This document shows positions 23,901-32,423 of a stretch of 58,159 nucleotides of DNA, in pieces (position 1 is the first letter of the stretch; each line of letters starts with the position of its first letter). This DNA comes from Trebouxia sp. TZW2008 (Eukaryota > Chlorophyta > Trebouxiophyceae > Trebouxiales > Trebouxiaceae): positions 1 to 58,159 of the forward strand of contig BDIU01000348.1 in NCBI GenBank assembly GCA_002118135.1, read 5' to 3'. Below the pieces are notes generated by a model that saw only the letters and a program-made list of their open reading frames with translations, did not search any database and was not told the DNA's origin. The position numbers were made by a program, and so were the translations under genes.

Positions 23901-25499
23901 CAGCATCACAAGCAGCATGCAGCACATATAGTCAGTGATGCAGTTTTACAAGGACAACTGCTGAGTACTGTGATAACAATTACAGACCCAATGCTTCTTT
24001 GAGTGTAAGCAATGGTTTCAGACCAGGTTCCTCCAAGATTTCACAGCATTGACTTCAGGATCAGTCCTGAGCAGCTTAGCATTGAGGCAAAGAAGTAGAA
24101 ACCACAGTAACATTTCATCCTGACCATTGTTGATGTACAGAACATGACACGACATGCAATGGATGTACAAGACACAATGAAATGGGTGTTGGGTGTACAG
24201 AACATGATACAACACGCGATGGATGTTCAGGACGCAATATAGTGCGATGGGTGTACAGGACATGATACAACAGCAGGGTGAGGTGTCATACCATGACGTC
24301 ATATCTTTTCTTGGTGACGGGGTGCCACGATTCGTCATTCTCTACGTGCCCATGATTGCTGTGATGAGTCCTATGACTAACCCTCCAGCCATGGTAGGGC
24401 ACCAGTATGGATGAGTGCGTGATGTTTCCAACAAAGTCATTGAGAGTTTTGCTGTTGCTGAAGCTCTGGTGACCACTGCATCAAAACACTGAGCTTGTTA
24501 GTTGCAGTTCATGATGCTGTTGCCCAAGCTCTGGTTACCACTGCATCAAAGCAACAAGCTGGTAAGTTGCAGCATTTCATGTCAAGCCTCGGTAGGTGCC
24601 ATAGGCTGCTCTGCACAACTGACGTGACTGATGTCAAGGTAAGATGCAGTGCATGGTCAGGAATGATAATATATTGCGTGGCCCAATTTATGATGCTACT
24701 GCAATAGCAGAAGTCCAGAACGACAAGACCTGTTGCTACAAAGTCCAGAATGACAACACCTGTTGCAACAAAAACAAAACAAATACGACACAGTCAGGTC
24801 CAGCGAAGCACAGCTCAACTTACCAGTCGTGGCCGACCACAAACAAAGCCCAGAACATGGTGCCCTGCGCCAACCAATACGCTGGCCATGCCCACCTGAA
24901 AGTAGCAAAAACGAATCAGATCAAACCCAAGGGGCGCAAAATTGACATCCTGAGGTGCTACTGCCAAGTGTCCAGTGTCCTTGGCATTGCTAGTGAATAA
25001 CTCTTGCTTACCATGCGTTAACTGAGTATGCTGCAATTGCTAGGCCAGCTACTATGGCAACATCCTTCACCAAGTAGCTGACGGACTTGGCTGTGTTCTT
25101 CTCCCAGCAGTGCTTGGGGATCGCACGCTTTAGGTCTGTCAAGGTGAACGGGGGCGCTTTCGAAAGGTCTGGTTGCTGAGACTCCTGCAATGAGTTCGAA
25201 TCTGGATGGATTGTCGATGTGCTATTGCCGATCGCAGTGCGCACAGCAAGCTAAGCTGACGTCAATAGCATTTGTGCAACTGCGCAACGTACCGGCTGTG
25301 GTTGTGCTGGTCTCTGGACGTCGGCGGGAGGAGGCAAGGGGACTGTTGCGATATTTGATATCACTGACGTTCTGTCAAGCTTGCTGCGCTGATGAGGGGA
25401 GGAATTGAACCGCTGTTGACGGCGGACGTGAGCGACAAGGCGAGGACTACGAAGCCCGACACAAAGGTTGCTGTGTGCCGGCAATGACCCGACGATCAT
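20902..25499 (-). CDS. FAD7: Omega-3 fatty-acid desaturase, probably plastidial
   Basis: Eight exons, 5' to 3': 25499-25293, 25184-25012, 24895-24824, 24475-24292, 23058-22915, 22606-22412, 21863-21753 and 21126-20902. They give 436 residues. All three histidine boxes of membrane desaturases are present: HDCGH at 149-153, HRTHH at 185-189 and HVLHH at 354-358. Flanking text such as [23 protein letters not shown] and [11 protein letters not shown] is typical of omega-3 rather than omega-6 enzymes. The enzyme would convert linoleate to alpha-linolenate in membrane lipids. The basic, serine-rich first exon ([20 protein letters not shown] and onward) looks like a chloroplast transit peptide, favouring the FAD7/8 type over the ER FAD3 type. 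One oddity is GHQSFSN where GHGSFSN is usual. Several introns carry arrays of partial exon copies. Confidence 0.93.
21145..21300 (-). repeat. Two degenerate copies of the desaturase exon 8 acceptor edge
   Basis: The acceptor edge of exon 8 (GGTAGTGAGGCATCTGCAAA around 21126) recurs at about 21186-21215 (GGTAGCGAGGCATTTGCAAA) and at about 21280-21300 (GGTAATGAGGCCTCT), with adjoining intron text. Period is about 85-95 bp. Confidence 0.65.
23090..23750 (-). repeat. Array of about eight copies of the desaturase exon 5 start
   Basis: The acceptor and first codons of exon 5 ([15 protein letters not shown], up to 23058) recur near 23095, 23169, 23309, 23385, 23460, 23530, 23615 and 23705. Each contains a version of CTTGACATGCTGTCCTGCA and most carry a GACGCCC-type block. 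Period is roughly 70-140 bp. The copies fill most of the upstream half of intron 4. Confidence 0.82.
24120..24291 (-). repeat. Tandem repeats at the desaturase exon 4 donor
   Basis: Units with GATGTACAGAACATGA-like and CATGATACAACA-like text recur about three to four times between 24130 and 24275, immediately next to the exon 4 donor at 24290-24291. Confidence 0.6.
24480..24560 (-). repeat. Degenerate copy of the desaturase exon 4 acceptor edge
   Basis: The exon 4 start (GAAGCTCTGGTGACCACTGC near 24460-24478) recurs at about 24526-24547 as CAAGCTCTGGTTACCACTGC, with shared flanking text. It lies on the intron side of the true acceptor. Confidence 0.6.
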
Positions 25500-26288
25500 A
25501 TTGCAAGATATGCGAGGTTTAAGACGCGCCTGCAGGTAGACGCGCGAGGCTTAAGCACAGCGCGTGGCAAGCGACTGCGAGAACCTGAGGCTCTCGTGAC
25601 TGCAGGTTTGACTACAGTAGTTGACCGGCCAGGTAGGGTCTGCTTTGGATTCCCCTTTTGAATGCATGGCTTGCGGATCAGATCATGACTGAACCCCTCT
25701 CACAAGCCACAAACACAGCGTGCCAAGCTCGTGAAGGCTCGTGAAACTGTCTGAACAGCATTTTCGCCTGCTGGTCACACCGTTACACGATTGCATTGGT
25801 TTTGGAGCCTCCTTGCCTGCAAAAGCTACGACCAGCTTGTGGATCAAACGTGCAGCGTCTCTCATCTGTTTTGCTGCATGGGAATTCGAAACCGTTGTAC
25901 AGGCATCCTATGAACAGATCTGTTAGCAGTCGCTGCACGAACACATGTGCAAAATGTGCAGGCCTTTTGCAATTGGCAGGTGGATGGAAAATTGCCACTC
26001 ACAGATTGGCCATGCCTTTCCACCTGTGCGTAGAGTCTGACCGGCTGCGCTTGTTGTCAACGCTTCGGGTCTCGAGGGCCGCAAACCTTGCTGAAAACTA
26101 CCAAACTCACGTCAACATGCCAAAGGAAAGGCTAACGCCCTGCTAAGGGCGCCTCCACCAGGGCCTCTTGATCGACTTGTTTGAACGACATCGACAAGTG
26201 GCTCATCTGCACTTGACCTCGCTTGTTACAAGCGTCGCGTCTGCAAAGAGCTGTTTGTGACAGAGCTGCGCATAGCGTCGCGCGAAGG
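25500..26288. promoter_or_regulatory. Divergent promoter region with a repeated GCGAGGYTTAAG motif
   Basis: This 789-bp region separates the divergent desaturase (-) and small plastid gene (+) starts. A 12-bp motif occurs twice in the same orientation: GCGAGGTTTAAG at 25512-25523 and GCGAGGCTTAAG at 25544-25555, close to the desaturase start. Short open frames at 25683-26146 show no domains. A shared promoter is inferred from geometry. Confidence 0.5.
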
Positions 26289-26759
26289 ATGCAATCGACG
26301 CTTGCGGTGCCTTCTTGCCTGACTGCTCGCTCATTCAGTGGCAGGCAACTGCCTGCCTTCAAGTGCAATAGCCAGCGACCTTCAAGGAAACATCCAACGA
26401 GCAGACGGCAAGTGCAAGCAGGCATCAATCTGGACTTCTCAGACCCCGACACCATAACAGGGGTGACTGCAGCAGTGTTGGGCATTGCTGTTGGCATCGG
26501 GGCTCCCCTGTTCTATATCAGCAGAGACAACAAAGATGAAGAACGACTTGCAGACCTGCGAGAACTCAACCGTCAGAACTACAAGGAAACAGGGAAATAC
26601 TTGACTGAGGTGCACAGCTGACTTTTCACCAGCTTGCAGGCAGTAGTTGACCTTGTGAAGGGAGTTGGTTGTAAGTTGCGTTGTGTTTTGCAGGAAGAAA
26701 TCAAAGCTATCCGAACACCACGATGGACTGACCGCAGAGAGTTTCAAGATGATGACTGA
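26289..26759 (+). CDS. Small single-span membrane protein, probably plastid-targeted
   Basis: Two exons, 26289-26609 and 26694-26759, give 128 residues; splicing joins KYLTE to EEIKAIR in phase 0. The first 40 residues are rich in serine, arginine and alanine and lack acidic residues (MQSTLAVPSCLTARSF, then RPSRKHPTSRR), as in a chloroplast transit peptide. A hydrophobic segment at about 56-77 (ITGVTAAVLGIAVGIGAPLF) could span a membrane once. A charged C-terminal part ends in RWTDRREFQDDD. I do not recognise the family with confidence. The pattern of transit peptide, one helix and a charged tail resembles small thylakoid proteins. An upstream TTG-initiated reading was rejected in favour of the ATG at 26289. 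Confidence 0.7.
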
Positions 26760-26894
26760 GTGCCACTTCAGCAGCACAATACTTTGAGCACAACAACATT
26801 TCAGCTGCGGCAAGATGCAAAGTTCGTCAAAAAAGTAATGCAATGAACCTAGCCACAGCTCATGCTACTACGGGCTGTGATGCCAAACCTACTC

Positions 26895-26899
26895 TTACA
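26895..26899 (-). terminator. TGTAA polyadenylation motif of the RsgA gene
   Basis: On the minus strand TGTAA lies about 70 bases past the stop codon of the RsgA gene (26967-26969), a typical position for a chlorophyte polyadenylation signal. Confidence 0.45.
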
Positions 26900-26966
26900 T
26901 GCTGACAACTGATCGACTCTGCACCTATGGTTTTGCCAGTGCAAGCAGTCCCTCACGTGAGCATCT

Positions 26967-29395
26967 TTACAGCAAAGACCTCAGTTCGTCGTCATTCGTT
27001 TTGTCATGGTCATCATCATCTTTAGCAACCTCATCTATCAGCCCTTGCATGCCCTGTCTAGTCTGCAAATGAAGGATAAACACTTAGCCTTAATGGATGC
27101 CTGCAACGTGTTGGCCACATGTAAGACAGACACGCAGCTTCAATGAACCATTCACGACATTACATTACGCCTCCCACCTCTTGAACATTACATCAGCAGG
27201 CCCTTCATGCATAATGCACCTATTTCTCTGAGCTGCATAACTAATTGAAACATATGTCTATGACCATATTGTGAGCTGTTTATGAAGCTTGTGTCCGCTG
27301 CCAACGAAGACTCTGACTTGATGCTGAAGATGTGTGAAGATGACTGTGACAGGACACAGTGCAAATCTTTACAGCATCTCACCTGTCTGCGGTTGACATT
27401 GCGATGCTTCTTGCTTTCAAGAAGGGCTTCTCGTGTCTGTTCACCTCCTGCCTTAGTCTTGTAACGCACAGTGCCCTGACGCCTCTGCAAGTGCACACAG
27501 CTTAGCAATTGGCATTTTGCAGCGTGAAAATGGCCAATTTGGGCAAAATCATCAAATCGCCCTGTTCATGCTCACAACAGGTGGAGCCTTGCTCATTAGT
27601 AAGTCTTTGTTGACAAAGTGCATTGCAGACTGACCAGCATTACTTGCACAATGCATGAAACCATACTTATAGCTGCTATTTGCTGACGAACTTGAACTGC
27701 ACAGGGTCGGGGTTGCTGGCAAGTCAAAACACAGATTGCCTTCCAGAAACGACACCGTTGATTGGCAAATTGATTTGCTGAAGGCAGTCGCAAAAAGATT
27801 TGTGTGCGGAGGAAGTATGTACCTTTTTGCTTGCAGAACGGTGCCGCTCCAGATCCTCGTTCTGCTTCACCTCATGATACAGCTCAACATAGATTGGGTG
27901 CCGGTTAAAGTCCTGTCTCACACAGCACCCGGGCTCTTGTACATGCTGGCAATTGCTGAATGAACACCTGCAAAGTTCCACATCCGTGAGCACAGAGTTC
28001 ATATGAATCACAAAACTGCAGTTTGTGGGTTAAGTTGGGTGCCGGGTGAAGTCCTGTCTCACACAGCACCCGGGCTCTTGCACATGATGGCAATTGCCTG
28101 AATGTCCACCTGCAAATCATACACTCTTTGGCACAGTCTCCCAATGAAAGGCACAGCTGAAGATGTTGGGGCAAGTAGGCTTTGACACCAGTGCAAGGTG
28201 AATGCAGCCTGTGCATTTCACACTATGGCAAACACCTAGCCTGCCTATACTTGCAAACAACCTGGCTGTTCCAGGTGCTTAACAGCATTGCTATGAACGT
28301 TGCTACAGGCCTCACATGTGTTGTGTGCACTACAGTAGGCAATGTCTGTGCAGTGCATACTTGCTGGCTGCCAACAAAGGCATTTTGGCAGTGTTCATGG
28401 CATTGAGCTTGACCAGCTGCTTGAAGCCAGACCCAACACTGTGTAGTCAGCTGGCAAGTCAAGATGCATAGCAGCCTCACGGTACCAGGTGAGACTGACT
28501 GCAGCTCAGCAAAGCTAGAAAAAGGCAGATGAGGTATCAAAGTCACACAGAGGAGAATTAAAGTGTAGCAATGAACCAAGCGGCAGGCCAAACAAAGGAA
28601 ACCGAGTCACCTGTCCACTCCCAGCTGCCGCTTAATCTCTGGGAAGCAGGCTTGCAGTTTGCTGACAGACAAGTTTGTGCACATGAGATGTAGAGTGTAG
28701 TAATTGACACTAGCATGCAATGAGTCACTTCAAGCTGCCGCTCAACCTCTGCGAAGCTAGCTTGCAAAGATCTGTGCACATGTGCTTGAAGTGTAGTCAT
28801 TGACATTATGACTGAATATGTTACCTGTCCACTTCCAGCTGCCGCTCAATCTCTGGGAAGCAGGCTTGCAGGTTGCTGACAGTCAAGTTTGTAAGGCTGG
28901 GCACATTGAAGCCTGGTGTGTCAGCAAGCAGTCCCTTGCCAACCTGCAAGCATATACAAGTTGCCTGGTAGAGCCGTTTCCCAGTGGGATATGAACAGTT
29001 GTAAAGGAGGAAAGGAGTACAAGACGGGGGAACGGAAAGGGGGGGGGACCCAAATTCCATGTGGTTAGGCGGTATAAAAAAGCCTTTGTAAGTAAAGGAC
29101 GACAAAATCGCAGCAGCAATTGATGTAATGATATCAGCGATGGTTGTGACAACCATATTCAGGAGAGATACCAACAAAAAAAACACAGTTCGACGTACAG
29201 TCTGTTGTGTCTTTGTCTGTGTCTTTGCATGAGTGGTATCAGCAGCATGTGCCAAGCAGGAACTGCAGCATCTCTGAGGTAGCAGCTAAAGATAGCACAA
29301 GCAGCCGGAGTGCTCACTGGCTGAGCACACAAGTCAATAGCTGATGTCACATGTGCAGTCAACAGCCTCATTTGTAATAGTTACAGGTGCTGCAA

Positions 29396-29446
<51 letters not shown>

Positions 29447-32003
29447 ATGCTGCTAATGCTGAGCATGACTGTTGGCAATTAGACAGACCCACATGGTCAC
29501 GATCAAGTTCAGGTCGAGGATGCATAATGCCTAAATTTGCGACAAAGTGACCAAGATAAAATTGTAAATCGTTACCTCAAGCAGTGCCACATGGCGGGTG
29601 GTATGCATGCCTCGCCCAATGTTTGACATCTCCCCGATTGATTGCAGCCGCAACCCCTCCTGCATCCCCCCAGAACCCCCAGGAACCCCCCTATTCACTT
29701 CTGCGCCTGTTGGCCCAGCCGCACTTGACGAGCTTGCATGCTCTTCTTCTTCTTGCAGCTGCCACCCCCTGGGCAACCTGTCAAACCCTACTTGGGTCAC
29801 CCCTCTGTCTGCTGCTGCGCCTGTTTGCCCAGCTTGACTTGCCTGCCCTGACCATTCTTCTTCTGCTGCTGAGTACTGACTGACAGGCAACGCGGAAGAG
29901 GAAGTACAGGATGGCAAATCGGATGGCGAATGGCCGTTTTCTGACTGGCTGCTGGGGACAGACGAAGGGCTAGGGGCAGAGTGACTAGGGCTGAGAGGCG
30001 TTCTGCCCTGAAGCATGGTAGCGTCTGATATGACTGTACCCTGTGGTGACAGTGAAGAGGCATTAGAACTGCTCCAGCGCTGATCTTGGTCAGAAGCATG
30101 GAACTGGTGATTGTCCAAAGCAACTTCATGTTGATGCTGGTGATGCTGTGACTGTGGACTGTAGCTGGTACTGGCATGGCTTCCTTCATCCCTACGGACA
30201 GCATCTGCCTGTGCTGATGTATCAGTTCCTGAAAGCTCTTGGTCAGCACCATGAACTTGCTGGTCTGCTGCTGGAGACTGCATTGAGGCAGAGCCATTCT
30301 CACCATTGCTTGGTTGGTGGCGCAACACACTATTTTCTGTTTGGCTATGAGCCATATGCACGGTGTCAGTGCTGTCACGCTGCGCACGCTGAGCATGCTG
30401 TGTGTCTCCTGCATGTAGTGCCTGCTGTGCATGCTGTGCTTGCTGGGCATGCTGCGCCTGCTGTGCATGAACTGCCTGCTGTGCATGCTGTGCCTGCTGA
30501 GCATCTTCTGAACGCTGCGCCTGCTGTGGATGCTGCGCGCGCTTTGCATGCTGCTCTTGCTGTGCTCTAAGTCGCAAGGCATTGATGATGGATGATTTGC
30601 CGACGCCTGAGGGACCAGCAACTGCCGAGATTCTGCCATCTAGTGCTTCTGCCACTTGAAGCATACCCTGGCCTGATGCCACGCTGACTGGGATTGCTTT
30701 GTAGCCCCAATGACCAACCTACAATGACACATGCAGCATTTGAGGCGAGAACAAACAGTGCCCAAAATGCAAGGAGAAGAGCAACATCTTTTGCCTAAGG
30801 TTTCAGCTACCTAGTCCAACACTTTTCAAAAACAATGAGGACATCAGCTTTGCTTTGGACACCCCAGGGCCTGAGAACATAGTTACAGCGTCAGGCCAGC
30901 ATTACAACTCACAAGTACTGCAATGCTGCAACAATCATACTTGAGCATACATCTCCTTTCAGGCAATGAGCCAATCATTACCTCTGCAACAAGTGCCTGT
31001 GTTGTTTCATCTTCCAACAAGTCAGCCTTGTTGAGCAGAACAAGAGCAGGGATTTCAGCAATCTCAGCAGAAACCAGGAATCTGGTGGCTTGCATAGCAT
31101 CAAAAGGCGGCAAATCCAGGGACATCACAATCACGATCTGGTCCACATTTGCCATTGCTGGATCGCTCATTTCGCTGTGTCTTTTGAACACCTCGTATAC
31201 CACACCTGCATCAAAGCATGCAAAGCATGAGCTTCAAAGTGTGATTCATAAGAGCTTCAAAGATTTTTGAGCACTTCATGTACCACACCTGCAGCAGCAA
31301 AGCATGCAAAGCATGAGGCCAAGCTTGCATAGAGTGCTCAAGCGTCAGAACATTTACAGCTCTGAAAACATCTGACACAGGTGCAGTTGCAGGTTCAAAT
31401 GGCTGATGCAAATTCAAATTCAGGCCTGCTAGTGCTGTGCTGAGCCAGCTGTAAGCTTTCTGCAAATGACATGGAGCACCAAATGCGCGTTGTGTGAGGC
31501 AACTTGAGAAAGGTTTGTTGATGTCTTGCCTCGCTTGTCTGCCCAATCAACTGCATCCACCTCGACATTGTCTCCGACAAGTACTGTCTGTTTGATCTTC
31601 TTCAGCAGAGCACGCACACTACAAAGCAGATCTGTTGGCTCTGATATGCCTGCTTCGAGGTTGTTGTTCAGCCTGACCTTGACAAAATTAGCTTCTTTGC
31701 TTGTCACCTGCGTGCCAAGGTATGTTTTCGCCTTCTGACAAGCAAAAACAGGCCAGCAGAAAGGTGTTGAAACGCGAGCAGAGGCTGAGAGCGGCGGTCC
31801 GGTCACAAGTCGATGTGAAACTTTGCTACAGTCACCTGGCCAGTCAGTTTTGTACTGGGAGGAGGCGTCGCGCTACTTGCAAAACACCTTAGACCGCGAG
31901 ATGCCCGCAGAGCTGACCTGGTCGGGGTGCGATACTTTGTTAGTGGCAATGCGAGTGCACCTGCAGCGCTGCGGTTCAACAGCATCTGCATGATGACCCG
32001 CAT
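26967..32003 (-). CDS. rsgA: RsgA/YjeQ-type circularly permuted ribosome-assembly GTPase, probably organellar
   Basis: Eight exons, 5' to 3': 32003-31836, 31734-31530, 31205-30982, 30718-29576, 28943-28825, 27967-27823, 27484-27383 and 27062-26967. They give 733 residues. G motifs appear in permuted order: NKAD at 183-186, the P-loop GPSGVGKS at 234-241 and DTPG at 588-591, with a TTRH switch segment near 571-575. The zinc-binding tail has Cys621, Cys626, His628 and Cys634 in the family's spacing. RsgA proteins assist late maturation of the small ribosomal subunit. The basic N-terminus (about 55 residues) suggests plastid or mitochondrial import. Unusually, about 300 residues of low-complexity sequence (HAQQAQ-type repeats, then Ser/Gln/His-rich) lie between the P-loop and the switch segment. 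The second intron appears to be GC-AG (donor at 31528-31529). Confidence 0.92.
28030..28115 (-). repeat. Degenerate copy of the RsgA zinc-motif exon
   Basis: A near copy of the first part of exon 6 (27823-27967), including the CACACAGCACCCGGGCTCTT block and the acceptor edge. A one-base shift disrupts the frame within the Cys/His motif. It lies on the upstream intron side of the true exon. Confidence 0.7.
28605..28775 (-). repeat. Two degenerate copies of the RsgA exon 5 donor edge
   Basis: The end of exon 5 (CTTCCAGCTGCCGCTCAATC near 28832 on the plus strand) recurs at about 28610-28665 and 28725-28775. The copies include the CTGGGAAGCAGGCTTGCAG block and parts of the following intron. Confidence 0.7.
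29396..29460. repeat. GCT/GAT trinucleotide microsatellite
   Basis: About twelve consecutive GCT units followed by GAT units, in the RsgA intron between exons 4 and 5. It is intronic, so it does not add residues. Confidence 0.85.
31206..31320 (-). repeat. Degenerate copy of the RsgA exon 3 acceptor edge
   Basis: The acceptor edge of exon 3 (TACCACACCTGCA near 31199-31209) recurs at about 31282-31294. The preceding sequence resembles the exon start (GVVYEVFK becoming a frame with an early stop). Confidence 0.6.
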
Positions 32004-32423
32004 CAGCAGAGACTGCAACGCTTAGGCCTCGTGCATATGCCTGGTCAACGTCACGCATGCGCACTCAGACTCAGACAGAGCGCATGCGAGCGTTTCTGTA
32101 ACGGCAGCGCACGAGCCAGCGCTTGTCCGAGCGATGCCAAGCCCTGCGATGCGCAGGATAGTCCACGAGACTCAAACACTTGAGCGCGTCAGTAGCGCTC
32201 AAGGCCCAGTGCAAAACGCCAGCTGGCCTAAACAACTGATCCAACCGACAGTCGACGATCCCTTGTTCGCTCTTGTCAACACTAGCTGCTCTGGAACTTA
32301 CGCAACTCTCTGTGCCTGGACTGTCCGTCTGAGATTTCAACGTGTTGACGACACAACCGCAACCGCAGCAGCGGCCTCGCGCTTTGCCAGCGTAGCAGCA
32401 CCGATGGACCAGCATCAGTGCGT
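32004..32423. promoter_or_regulatory. Divergent promoter with a 9-bp inverted repeat
   Basis: Only 420 bp separate the starts of the RsgA (-) and nitrilase (+) genes. A perfect inverted repeat, CGCATGCGC at 32054-32062 and GCGCATGCG at 32080-32088, lies near the RsgA start with a 17-base spacer. The region is CpG-rich. A bidirectional promoter is inferred. Confidence 0.5.

Noticed and set aside
28821..29255. 144-codon minus frame around RsgA exon 5
   Set aside because: Only the last 40 codons match RsgA; the rest is intron read-through beyond a clear acceptor at 28944.
29584..30570. Plus-strand frames opposite RsgA exon 4
   Set aside because: Antisense shadows of the low-complexity coding repeat.
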